64,000 nucleotides of DNA from positions 186,001 to 250,000 of the forward strand of contig NZ_JAUSUV010000004.1 of NCBI RefSeq assembly GCF_030814315.1, in the 5' to 3' direction. This DNA is from Croceifilum oryzae. Lineage in GTDB: Bacteria > Bacillota > Bacilli > Thermoactinomycetales > Thermoactinomycetaceae. The notes beneath the pieces were generated by a model. It did not search any database. It was given only the letters and a program-made list of their open reading frames with translations, and had not been told where the DNA came from. Shown one piece after another: positions 8,400 to 17,005 of this stretch (positions within the stretch are counted from its first letter, which is position 1; each line of letters starts with the position of its first letter). Both the position numbers and the translations under genes were made by a program.

Positions 8400-9598
8400 A
8401 GGTACTCGTTATTAACTGTGGAAGTTCATCGATAAAATATCAATTGTTTGAGATGACTGACGAGTCAGTATTGGCTTCGGGTCTCGTAGAGAAAATTGGA
8501 ACCGATGCCGCGATTATTAAACAAGAAACGCCTGATCGAGAGGAATTAGTTCTAACATCTGAGATATTAGACCATCGCGATGGTTTAAACAAAGTATTAT
8601 CGTTACTCATGTCGAAAGAGCATGGAGTGATTCAAAGCGCGGATGAAATATCGGCTGTCGGTCACCGAGTGGTTCACGGTGGGGAGTTTTTCTCTGAATC
8701 TGTCGTCATTACAAGCGAGGTCCGTCAAGCGATTCGAAAAACAATTGATCTAGCACCGTTACATAATCCTCCTAATTTATTAGGGATCGATGCGGCTCAA
8801 GCTCAATTATCAAACGCAGTCCACGTCGCTGTTTTCGATACTGCATTTCATCAAACGATGCCTGATTATGCATTTATGTACCCAATCCCACGTGTCCTAT
8901 ATCAAAAACATCGGATACGTCGCTATGGATTTCACGGTACATCACATAAATATGTAGCTCAAAAAGCAGCAGAATTTCTCGGGCGACCACTAGACGAATT
9001 AAAACTGATCATCGCGCATATCGGCAATGGGGCAAGCTTGTCTGCTGTTGAATACGGAAAATCAGTAGATACCAGTATGGGAATGACACCTCTAGAAGGG
9101 CTCATGATGGGTACGAGATCTGGGGATATTGATCCAGCCATTGTTCCATTTGTGATGGCCAAAGAGGACCTCACGCTCGGAGAAGTTCAATCCATGTTAA
9201 ATAAACATAGTGGTCTCTTAGGAGTGTCGGGTTTGTCTGGCGATATGAGGGAAGTGACAGAGGCGATGTTTGATGGGAATCCACAAGCAAAGCTAGCCAT
9301 TGAGATGTATGTATATCGTCTTCGTAAGATGATTGGTGGTTATTTCGCGGCGATAAACGGAGCAGATGCCCTTATTTTTACAGCCGGAGTAGGAGAAAAT
9401 GCTTCTCTGATCCGTGAAAAGGTATGTTCTGGCTTATCTTATCTCGGTATTGAGATCAACTTAGAAGAAAATTCAGTTCGTCGCAAGGAAGAGCGAAAAA
9501 TTAGTACTCCACAGTCTAAAATAGATGTTTTAGTCGTGCCTACGAACGAAGAATTAATGATTGCACGGGATGCAAAAAATCTGGTCTCTTCTCATTAG
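8396..9598 (+). CDS. ackA: Acetate kinase
   Basis: A 400-aa acetate kinase of the ASKHA fold, interconverting acetyl phosphate plus ADP and acetate plus ATP. The N-terminal signature VINCGSSSIKYQLF, then GHRVVHGGE, FDTAFHQTMP and FHGTSHKYV, and the C-terminal FTAGVGEN are all present and full length. The ATG overlaps the upstream dehydrogenase stop (ATGA). No pta gene is seen nearby. Confidence 0.95.
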   Translation: MKVLVINCGSSSIKYQLFEMTDESVLASGLVEKIGTDAAIIKQETPDREELVLTSEILDHRDGLNKVLSLLMSKEHGVIQSADEISAVGHRVVHGGEFFSESVVITSEVRQAIRKTIDLAPLHNPPNLLGIDAAQAQLSNAVHVAVFDTAFHQTMPDYAFMYPIPRVLYQKHRIRRYGFHGTSHKYVAQKAAEFLGRPLDELKLIIAHIGNGASLSAVEYGKSVDTSMGMTPLEGLMMGTRSGDIDPAIVPFVMAKEDLTLGEVQSMLNKHSGLLGVSGLSGDMREVTEAMFDGNPQAKLAIEMYVYRLRKMIGGYFAAINGADALIFTAGVGENASLIREKVCSGLSYLGIEINLEENSVRRKEERKISTPQSKIDVLVVPTNEELMIARDAKNLVSSH

Positions 9599-9656
9599 AC
9601 AATGTTATGATGATAGTGATGTAGTTCTATTCTTACTAGATAGAAAGGGTTTGTAC

Positions 9657-10844
9657 ATGAAACTATCAAAACGAGTTCAACAGCTTGAACCATCCCCTAC
9701 ACTTGCCATCACAGCAACGGCAAAAGCTTTAAAGCAACAAGGTCATGATGTCATTGGTTTAGGGGCTGGAGAACCAGATTTTAATACCCCCACACATATT
9801 ATTAATGCGGCAAAAGAAGCAATGGATCAAGGATTGACAAAGTACACGCCTTCTAGCGGTATTCCTGAGTTGAAAAAAGCCATCGTAGAGAAGTTACAAC
9901 GAGAAAATAACTTAACATATACTACCAGCCAAGTAACGGTTACAGTCGGTGCGAAAAATGCTTTATATGATTTGTTCCAAGTGATTTTAGATCCAGGTGA
10001 TGAAGTGATTGTCCCATCCCCATATTGGGTTAGTTATCTTGAACAAATCAAGTTAGCAGGCGGAGTACCAGTTGTGATCGTCGGAGAAGAAGCCAATCAA
10101 TTTAAGATTACACCAGATCAACTTCAAAAAGCAGTCTCATCCCGTACCAAAGCTGTTATCATTAATAGTCCTTCCAATCCTACTGGCATGCTGTATTCGG
10201 CAGATGAGCTACGCGGACTCGGAGAAGTGGCCATCGAACACGATTTCTTAATTGTTTCCGATGAAATTTATGAACACCTCATTTATGACGAGAGTCTACA
10301 TCATGTGAGTATGGCTAGTTTAGGAGAAGAGTTTTATAAACGAACCGTTATCATAAACGGAGTTTCCAAGACATACTCGATGACCGGTTGGCGGATCGGA
10401 TTTGCGGCGGGTCCATCAGACATCATTACGGCTATGACCGATTTGGCAAGTCATAGCACCTCAAACCCTACTTCCATCGCTCAATATGCGGCGATTGCGG
10501 CATTTAACGGATCTCTAGAGCCTGTAGAAGAGATGAAAAAAGCGTTTAAAGAGCGAAGAGATTATGTAGTCGATCGATTAAACAAGATTCCTGGATTCGT
10601 TTGCCAAAAACCTCCAGGAGCATTCTATGCCTATGTAAATATTCGTCAAGCGTTAGATTCATCCGGAATGTACCAAACAGCGGATGATTGGGCAACGGCA
10701 TTATTGGAAAAAGAATTAGTCGCAGTTGTTCCAGGAGCTGGCTTTGGCTCTGACGATCACATGCGAATTTCATATTCTACTTCACTAAAACAACTCCAAG
10801 AAGGTTTAGACCGAATTGAACGTTTTGTAGTAGAAAATAAATAA
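9657..10844 (+). CDS. aspB: Class I aminotransferase, aspartate aminotransferase type
   Basis: A 395-aa PLP-dependent fold-type-I aminotransferase. Visible features are GAGEPDFNTP, NSPSNPTG, SDEIYEHLIYD and the PLP lysine K238 in SKTYSMTGWRIGF, with the substrate-carboxylate Arg near the C terminus (MRISYS). It matches AspB-type aspartate aminotransferases; specificity cannot be fixed from sequence alone. The ATG at 9657 is 8 nt after GAAAGGG, 58 nt downstream of ackA. It is the last gene before the terminator at 10855. Confidence 0.88.
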   Translation: MKLSKRVQQLEPSPTLAITATAKALKQQGHDVIGLGAGEPDFNTPTHIINAAKEAMDQGLTKYTPSSGIPELKKAIVEKLQRENNLTYTTSQVTVTVGAKNALYDLFQVILDPGDEVIVPSPYWVSYLEQIKLAGGVPVVIVGEEANQFKITPDQLQKAVSSRTKAVIINSPSNPTGMLYSADELRGLGEVAIEHDFLIVSDEIYEHLIYDESLHHVSMASLGEEFYKRTVIINGVSKTYSMTGWRIGFAAGPSDIITAMTDLASHSTSNPTSIAQYAAIAAFNGSLEPVEEMKKAFKERRDYVVDRLNKIPGFVCQKPPGAFYAYVNIRQALDSSGMYQTADDWATALLEKELVAVVPGAGFGSDDHMRISYSTSLKQLQEGLDRIERFVVENK

Positions 10845-10854
10845 TAAATCACGT

Positions 10855-10898
10855 GAAGCATTTCCTTGTTCTAAGAAAACAGGAAATGCTTCTTTTTT
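10855..10898 (+). terminator. Strong intrinsic terminator
   Basis: GAAGCATTTCCT (10855-10866) pairs perfectly with AGGAAATGCTTC (10881-10892), followed by six T. It closes the 5435-10844 operon. The same 12-bp stem is reused in the hairpin at 37348-37383. Confidence 0.9.
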
Positions 10899-10957
10899 AT
10901 GAGTATGGTTCACAAGTCTTTAACAAACACTAAAAAAAAACTTTAGGTGTTGGAGAC

Positions 10958-11602
10958 ATGTGTAGCTTACAAATAGAAGAAGTAACTTTGCATAATCATG
11001 GAGACGAAATTATATCGAGCTGGAACGCCTCTTTTACAAAAGGAGAGAGCGTTAGCATTTATAGTGGAAAGCAGATCACCAGTACTTCAATCCTATTGAT
11101 GTTAGGTGGATACCTAAAACCTGAGCAAGGGGCTGTTTGGCTGGTAGAGGAGGATAAAAAAGAGCCAATCTCCCCTGCACATATCGGGATTGCTTCCATT
11201 CACCGTATCTACGAACCCATTCCATATCTGCGAGTAGAGGAGATGCTTCTTTTACAAGCAAATTTATTTCGAGTCAAGAAGAAAAAAGAGCTCCTCGAAA
11301 AAGTGATGAACGATTGGGATTTAGATAGTGTACGAAAAGATCGATATGTAGATCTATCCCCCGTCAATCAATTAAAAGCGTCCGTCGCTGCGGCGTTGGT
11401 ACATCAGCCTCAGATTTTATTATTAGACCACCCCGAGCTTGGGTTAACCGATGAAGAATGGACTCAATTTTCTTCGATTCTGCAACCGATTGTTCAGCGA
11501 GACAAACTTATTTTGATTCTGACCACATTGCGGCGGGAAGTATGGAACGAGTATCAAACGAAAATTGACCTTTCCATTCGGAAGGAGGACGACCGGCTAT
11601 GA
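10958..11602 (+). CDS. ABC ATPase-like protein with degraded nucleotide-binding motifs
   Basis: A 214-aa homologue of ABC transporter ATP-binding subunits in which the key motifs are altered. Aligned by the following LLMLGGYLKP, the P-loop is SGKQITSTS, without the glycines and with Ser at the lysine position. The signature is LSPVNQ instead of LSGGQ. Walker B keeps Asp but has His for the catalytic Glu (LLLDHPELGL). The switch His is absent (LILTTLRREV). It is probably unable to hydrolyse ATP normally. The stop overlaps the start of the YhgE/Pip-like gene (ATGA), so the two are coupled. Weak GGAG precedes the ATG. A regulatory or structural partner role is inferred. Confidence 0.75.
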   Translation: MCSLQIEEVTLHNHGDEIISSWNASFTKGESVSIYSGKQITSTSILLMLGGYLKPEQGAVWLVEEDKKEPISPAHIGIASIHRIYEPIPYLRVEEMLLLQANLFRVKKKKELLEKVMNDWDLDSVRKDRYVDLSPVNQLKASVAAALVHQPQILLLDHPELGLTDEEWTQFSSILQPIVQRDKLILILTTLRREVWNEYQTKIDLSIRKEDDRL

Positions 11603-13359
11603 TCTCTTGGTATATTGCTCAAGCGGAGTGGAAGCGCATATGGAGGAATCGATTAGGGAGACTAGCGATTCTAGCTATTTTATTCGTTCCACTTCTCTAT
11701 TGTGGTCTGTATTTATATGCTTTTTGGGATCCGTATGGCTCGTTAAATCAACTCCCTGTAGCACTTGTGAACGAAGATCAAGGTGGAGTCTACAAAGGAG
11801 AGAAGGAAAATCTCGGTAATGAGTTGGTAGATGAAATAAAGGAAAAAATCGATGTGAATTGGCATGTGGTGAACCGAAGCGAAGCAAAAGAAGGAGTGGA
11901 AGGAGACAGATATTTCTTAGCGATTATCATTCCTTCTGATTTCACAGAACGCTCCCTCTCCATCTCCACTTCAAATCCCAAAAAGGCAAAGTTGGACTTC
12001 ATTCGAAATGAAGGAAAGAACTACGTTGCTGGGCAGATCGCAATGAGGATTGAAAATGAGCTGAGTACGGGGATTGGTAAGAAGTTTACGCAAGAATATA
12101 TATCAAACATCTTTGACCTCATCAATGAATCAAAGGAAGGGCTTACCAAAGCGGCTGATGCAGCAGAAAAAATTGCAGATGGAACCAAAAAGCTGTACGA
12201 AAGTAGCAATCGTGTTCAAGAGGCGATCGCAAAAGCATCAACGGGAGCGAATAAAATTTTGTCAGGCACACGAACCCTGCAACAATCCGTTGGACAACTG
12301 GAAGATGGTGCCAGACAAGTAAATGATGGAACCAAGCAACTAGTAGATAAAGTGGAACAGATCGGTTACCGTGTACAAGAAATACAGAGATTATTTCCGC
12401 TACAAGCTGGGAAGATATCTCAAAAATTTCAAGATCTACAGCAAGATATAGAGAAAATCAGGGCGTTAGCCGATGGAACTGATAAGTTATACCAAGGATT
12501 AATAAAGTTTCACAAAGGGGCTAACGATCTAGAGAATGCCATCTCTCAGTTAACCAAAGGGCTTGACGAACTGAACCAAAAGCTACCTGAGTTTGTAGAT
12601 AACATGAAGAAAGTGTCAGAAAGCAATCAACAACTAGCCCGAAAGCTTAGCGAAGCCACAACTGGCTCTGGGGCAGATTCCAAGCTATTAGCTGAAATCG
12701 TATCAGATCCAATCGACACCGAAGATAAAAGTACTCATCAGGTAGGGGAATACGGAGTCGGGCTTGCGCCTTATTTTTTACCACTTTCTTTATGGATCGG
12801 TGCCATCATGCTGTTTTTTGTTCTCCCGATCAATGAAAAAAGATGGAAGTTTGGTCCTTATCGATTAGGCTTAGTTCCTCTTGGACAGTTCCTATCCTTA
12901 TACCCAATCGGAATTTTTCAAGCACTCTTAACGGGAAGTATTGTTCATTATGGACTTGGTTTGCCAATTGAACTTGGAATTTCGTACTATCTATTTTTAA
13001 TCTGCATCTCCTTAATGTCCATAACCGTTATTGGATTTTTCATTGGCACATTTGGCGATGGACCAGGAAGACTGATAGCCATTGTTGTCTTGGTTTTACA
13101 ATTAGTCTCAAGTGGGGGCACATTTCCAACGGAGCTAATCCCAGGTCCACTACAAAAGATTTCAGGATTCCTTCCCATGTCACATGGAGTAAATGGACTG
13201 CGTAATATTATCGCCCTCAATCGTCCGGAAGAAATGCTTCGTTACTTTATAGCGATATTGGGTTTCCTAGCACTCACATTAATCGGAAGCATTTTAATCC
13301 AACGTCGCTCCTTCAAATGGAAAGACTTGAAACCACGTGATCGATTAGAAGTTGGATAA
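11599..13359 (+). CDS. YhgE/Pip family membrane protein
   Basis: A 586-aa protein of the YhgE/phage-infection-protein family, related to ABC-2 permeases. One N-terminal membrane segment (about residues 20-43, LAILAILFVPLLYCGLYLYA) is followed by the family-typical LPVALVNEDQGG. A long extracytoplasmic coiled-coil part with repeated GTKxL and DGTxxL units follows, roughly residues 180-360. Several C-terminal membrane helices begin at about 390. The C-terminal helices resemble ABC-2 exporters, matching the coupled ATPase-like gene upstream. The exported substrate is unknown. Confidence 0.85.
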   Translation: MISWYIAQAEWKRIWRNRLGRLAILAILFVPLLYCGLYLYAFWDPYGSLNQLPVALVNEDQGGVYKGEKENLGNELVDEIKEKIDVNWHVVNRSEAKEGVEGDRYFLAIIIPSDFTERSLSISTSNPKKAKLDFIRNEGKNYVAGQIAMRIENELSTGIGKKFTQEYISNIFDLINESKEGLTKAADAAEKIADGTKKLYESSNRVQEAIAKASTGANKILSGTRTLQQSVGQLEDGARQVNDGTKQLVDKVEQIGYRVQEIQRLFPLQAGKISQKFQDLQQDIEKIRALADGTDKLYQGLIKFHKGANDLENAISQLTKGLDELNQKLPEFVDNMKKVSESNQQLARKLSEATTGSGADSKLLAEIVSDPIDTEDKSTHQVGEYGVGLAPYFLPLSLWIGAIMLFFVLPINEKRWKFGPYRLGLVPLGQFLSLYPIGIFQALLTGSIVHYGLGLPIELGISYYLFLICISLMSITVIGFFIGTFGDGPGRLIAIVVLVLQLVSSGGTFPTELIPGPLQKISGFLPMSHGVNGLRNIIALNRPEEMLRYFIAILGFLALTLIGSILIQRRSFKWKDLKPRDRLEVG

Positions 13360-13369
13360 AAAGTAAAAT

Positions 13370-13411
13370 GCTTACAAGAAACCTTACACGATTGTAAGGT
13401 TTCTTGTAAGC
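13370..13411. terminator. 19-bp perfect hairpin
   Basis: 13370-13388 is a perfect inverted repeat of 13393-13411 with a 4-nt loop (CGAT). A-rich sequence lies before it; the T-tract after it is weak (TAATTCAATTT). It probably ends the YhgE/Pip operon just before the Bce-like module. Confidence 0.7.
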
Positions 13412-13485
13412 TAATTCAATTTGTTCTCCCAAGCCCGTCTGCTAGACTAATTTTCATAACATACAAGCAGAAAGGGACATAACAA

Positions 13486-14259
13486 ATGGATATATTGAAA
13501 GTAGAGCGGTTAACCAAAGTATACAGTGGTGGAAAGGTCACACACAAAGCACTTTCTGAGATTAACTTAACGATTGAAAAAGGGGAATTTGTCGGAGTCA
13601 TGGGGCCGTCCGGGAGTGGGAAGACCACTTTGCTGAATATGGTATCCACGATTGATACCCCGACATCAGGAGAAATTTATATTAACGCCAAAAATCCTCT
13701 TTCTCTGAAGAAAAATGATCTTGCGGTCTTTCGTCGCCGGGAGTTAGGTTTTGTCTTTCAAGATTTCAACCTATTAGATACCTTAACGATTGCAGAAAAT
13801 ATTGTACTACCGCTTACCCTAGACACCAGAGGGATTCGCGAAATGAATCAAAAGCTACAGAAAGTAGCAGAGAAGCTCGGTATTAGCGAGATATTAAAAA
13901 AACGAACATATGAGGTATCGGGAGGACAAAGACAACGTGCCGCCATAGCCAGAGCCATCATCCATTCTCCATCCTTATTACTAGCCGATGAACCAACAGG
14001 AAACCTAGACTCGAAGTCAGCTCGTACCGTGATGGAAATGATGGAGTCGATCAATCAAACGGATCAAACGACTACGATGCTCGTTACCCACGATCCACAA
14101 GCAGCCAGTTACTGTCACCGTGTAGTCTTCATAAAAGACGGGCAACTAGTTAATCAGATTAATCGAGGAGAGAATCGGCAAACGTTTTTCCAAGAAATCA
14201 TTGATATGTTGTCGTTGTTAGGGGGAAATGCACATGAACTTTCGTCAATTCGCGTTTAA
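13486..14259 (+). CDS. Bce-type ABC transporter ATP-binding protein
   Basis: A 257-aa ATPase of the BceA/MacB class. Walker A GPSGSGKTT, Q-loop FVFQDFNLL, signature VSGGQRQR, Walker B LLLADEPTGNLD and the switch His VTHDP are all intact, unlike the ATPase at 10958. AAAGGGA precedes the ATG. The permease begins inside its 3' end. With the regulator and kinase that follow, it forms a module that in Bacilli senses and detoxifies antimicrobial peptides such as bacitracin. Confidence 0.92.
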   Translation: MDILKVERLTKVYSGGKVTHKALSEINLTIEKGEFVGVMGPSGSGKTTLLNMVSTIDTPTSGEIYINAKNPLSLKKNDLAVFRRRELGFVFQDFNLLDTLTIAENIVLPLTLDTRGIREMNQKLQKVAEKLGISEILKKRTYEVSGGQRQRAAIARAIIHSPSLLLADEPTGNLDSKSARTVMEMMESINQTDQTTTMLVTHDPQAASYCHRVVFIKDGQLVNQINRGENRQTFFQEIIDMLSLLGGNAHELSSIRV

Positions 14260-16213
14260 CAATGTCAAACGAAACCTACGTGCATACTCCGCTTACTTCT
14301 TAAGTAGTGCGTTTGCAGTCATGATTTTCTTTAGCTATGCCTTGCTCATCTATCATCCTAACCTAACTAAATCTGAGCTTGGTCAAACAACTCAAATCAT
14401 GATGAAAGGCGCTGCTTATGTAATATTTGTTTTCTCCTTTTTATTCGTTCTCTACTCGATTAGCGCTTTTCTAAAATCGAGAAATAAAGAGTTTGGGACT
14501 TTGACTATCCTAGGAGCAAAACGGAAGCAGATTAACCGGCTCATTTTTCTAGAAAATATCTTAATCGGTCTGGGCGCTATTGTCACAGGAATTATTTGTG
14601 GACTTGCGTGTGCAAAGTTGCTTCTTCTCTATGGAGCCGAGGTTATAGAAGTAAAACTCCCCTTTTATTTTCCTATAACAGCAATTGGAATTACGGTCGG
14701 TGTTTTTCTATTACTATATCTTGTTATTTCTTTCTTCACTTTATTTTTCGTCCGACAGACCAAAGCTCTGGAATTGTTAATGGGAACCAATAAACCCAAA
14801 AAAGAACCAAGAGCTCATATTCTACTCGTTTTATTATCAATCGGCCTCATCACAACTGCTTTTTACTTGCTAACAAAAAAAATAGATACGTTCGATGCTT
14901 TGCTATGGCCTGCGTCTTTAGGAATTGTAGGTATATATTTCTTCTTCACCCAATTAAGTGTATACGTAATACGATTACTAAAGAGAAGTCGCTCCTTCTT
15001 CTGGAGAGGGACAAGAATGTTATGGATTTCCGAGATGGCTTTCAAGCTGAGAGATAATGCTAGGATGTTCTTTATGGTGACAATTGTGATCACTGTGGCT
15101 TCTATTGCTGCTACTTTTGTTTATGCTTTAGGTTATGAAGCACGCGATGGGTATAAAGAAACACCTTTATCCATTAATCATAGTAATAATCCACCTGATG
15201 ATTTTAAGATTTACACTGAAGGCGAGTATACGAAATGGGAATCAAATACAAAGAAAATCGATCAAGAACTAGAAAAAGCAGGACTCAAATACAAAAAAGT
15301 AGTCTTTCGGTCGATTATTCCTTACATTTCTAAGGAAGACTTAAATATATTAGACTTGGAAATAGTCAAAGAATCCGAATATCTTGCGGTAGCTACATTA
15401 TTTGGAGCGAAAGCTTCCACTAGGCTCCAATCAGGAGAAGCTATCTTCATCGATTCGAAATTAGATCAATCCAAATTCAAATCTCTAGAACAAGAATTAG
15501 CCCAATACGATTTGAAGATCGTACAACAAATCGATAAAAGATTGAACAGTGTTTATTCATTAGTTGTTGTGAGCGATGAAACTTTTAAACGCTTGCAAGG
15601 AAATCTAATTAAAAAGAAAAAAGGGGAGGGAAGGGAGCATCTTTCTGCGTTCTATTCCATTCCACAATGGTCTAATCAAGGATTCCCTAGCACCAGTTCG
15701 AAGGAAGGGAAGCTGAGTAAAAAGCTAGAGGAGCTCTTCCAGTTGGATCGTGGCATTAATGGCATTACGGAAACAAGGGCTGGCGTTTATCTTAAAATTC
15801 AAGAGACACGTAGCATGTTTAGTTTTGTTGGAATCTTTATGGTAGCTGTATTCTCAATTGCTACTGCTAGCTTCCTTTATTTCAAACTATATACAGATCT
15901 TAATCAGGATCAGCGGATCTACTATATGCTTTCTAAGATTGGGCTAAGCGCACGAGAGATGAGACGAACATGTACGATTCAGATTGCCATGCTGTTCTTC
16001 ATTCCAACCGTTATTGCAGGAATTATCACGATATCCGTTATGCAAATACTGAAGAAACAGATAGCTGATATCATCGAAGACCAAAATATGCTTCCCGCTT
16101 CTCTGATAACCATTGTTGGCTTCCTAGTTGTACAGTTCATCTACTTCTTAATCGTTCGCATGCTCTATCTAAAACAAGTGGATAAAGTGATGGTTGAATC
16201 CATGCATTCTTAA
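14234..16213 (+). CDS. Bce-type FtsX-domain ABC permease
   Basis: A 659-aa permease of the BceB type. Four N-terminal helices (about residues 15-180), further helices to about 290, a large extracytoplasmic domain (about 300-530), then FtsX-type helices to the C terminus. The large loop is the sensing domain in this family. The frame opens at an ATG at 14228, but AGGGGGA at 14220-14226 is best spaced for the ATG at 14234 (MNFRQFAF). It overlaps the ATPase gene by 26 bp. Confidence 0.88.
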   Translation: MNFRQFAFNNVKRNLRAYSAYFLSSAFAVMIFFSYALLIYHPNLTKSELGQTTQIMMKGAAYVIFVFSFLFVLYSISAFLKSRNKEFGTLTILGAKRKQINRLIFLENILIGLGAIVTGIICGLACAKLLLLYGAEVIEVKLPFYFPITAIGITVGVFLLLYLVISFFTLFFVRQTKALELLMGTNKPKKEPRAHILLVLLSIGLITTAFYLLTKKIDTFDALLWPASLGIVGIYFFFTQLSVYVIRLLKRSRSFFWRGTRMLWISEMAFKLRDNARMFFMVTIVITVASIAATFVYALGYEARDGYKETPLSINHSNNPPDDFKIYTEGEYTKWESNTKKIDQELEKAGLKYKKVVFRSIIPYISKEDLNILDLEIVKESEYLAVATLFGAKASTRLQSGEAIFIDSKLDQSKFKSLEQELAQYDLKIVQQIDKRLNSVYSLVVVSDETFKRLQGNLIKKKKGEGREHLSAFYSIPQWSNQGFPSTSSKEGKLSKKLEELFQLDRGINGITETRAGVYLKIQETRSMFSFVGIFMVAVFSIATASFLYFKLYTDLNQDQRIYYMLSKIGLSAREMRRTCTIQIAMLFFIPTVIAGIITISVMQILKKQIADIIEDQNMLPASLITIVGFLVVQFIYFLIVRMLYLKQVDKVMVESMHS

Positions 16214-16247
16214 AAACAGACTACAGAAATCGCTAAAAATAAATGCG

Positions 16248-16280
16248 AGCACCTCGGTACAAACTAGATACCGAGGTGCT
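16248..16280 (+). terminator. Hairpin between permease and response regulator
   Basis: AGCACCTCGGTA (16248-16259) pairs perfectly with TACCGAGGTGCT (16269-16280). The regulator ribosome binding site starts 10 nt later. The tail is only TTTACCC, so it may be a partial terminator that reduces read-through into the regulator genes. Confidence 0.55.
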
Positions 16281-16303
16281 TTACCCGTTAGGAGGAATCC
16301 CCC

Positions 16304-17005
16304 ATTCATACCATCTTTATCGTAGAAGACGATCCTAAAATTAGTTCATTATTAAAATCCTATATTGAAAAATATGGCTACCGTGTAGTAGTGGTAACCG
16401 ATTTCGACCGAATCCTTGAATCGTTTCAAGAAGCCGAAGCTGATCTGGTCCTATTAGATGTAAACCTCCCACGTTTTGATGGTTTTTATTGGTGTCGTCA
16501 AATACGTGCTATCTCAAATTGTCCTATTCTCTTTATTTCTGCGCGAGAAGAGAAGATGGATCAACTAATGGCTCTACAAAATGGGGCAGATGACTATATC
16601 ACAAAGCCCTTTTATCCAGAAATTGTTGTTGCTAAGATCGAAAATCATTTTCGCCGGATGGGGCTTGCTGAAAAAAGAGACAGAAGAGCTTTAAAACTAG
16701 CCGGATTAGTATATTATCCAGATACACTAAAGTTGAAGTTAAAAGAACAGGAGATCGATTTAAGCCATAAAGAAGGCGCCTTGTTGGAGATTTTTCTGGA
16801 GAACCCAGACCAGATAGTAGGGAGAGAACATTTGATGGATGCAGTTTGGGACAGTCACCAGTTTGTTGATGGAAACACCTTAAATGTATGGATTAACCGA
16901 CTCCGAAAGAAGTTGCAGGAAATCGGGGCAGAGAATGCTCTCGAAACCATAAGAGGGGCAGGGTACCGGATTATCGTTACATGGGAGAGTGGTCAGGAGC
17001 AATGA
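16304..17005 (+). CDS. OmpR-family response regulator, probable ATT start
   Basis: A 233-aa receiver plus winged-helix regulator of the BceR type. Receiver residues are all present if translation starts at 16304: D9 and D10 (VEDDPK), phospho-acceptor D52 (LLLDVNLP), S79 and K101 (TKPF). The DNA-binding domain covers about residues 130-230. No ATG, GTG or TTG lies in frame between the upstream TAG and 16391. Starting at the ATG at 16391 would delete the acidic pair. AGGAGG at 16290-16295 lies 8 nt before an in-frame ATT at 16304, giving MHTIFIVEDDPK. It is therefore either a non-canonical ATT initiator or an ATG mutated to ATT. Confidence 0.82.
   Translation: MHTIFIVEDDPKISSLLKSYIEKYGYRVVVVTDFDRILESFQEAEADLVLLDVNLPRFDGFYWCRQIRAISNCPILFISAREEKMDQLMALQNGADDYITKPFYPEIVVAKIENHFRRMGLAEKRDRRALKLAGLVYYPDTLKLKLKEQEIDLSHKEGALLEIFLENPDQIVGREHLMDAVWDSHQFVDGNTLNVWINRLRKKLQEIGAENALETIRGAGYRIIVTWESGQEQ

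Noticed and set aside
9561-9656. Upstream extension of the aminotransferase
   Set aside because: It runs into the ackA 3' end and does not match the family start; ATG 9657 has GAAAGGG.
16391-17005. Response regulator starting at the ATG at 16391
   Set aside because: This would remove the conserved acidic pair and the first strand of the receiver; the frame continues upstream with an AGGAGG and a matching N terminus.
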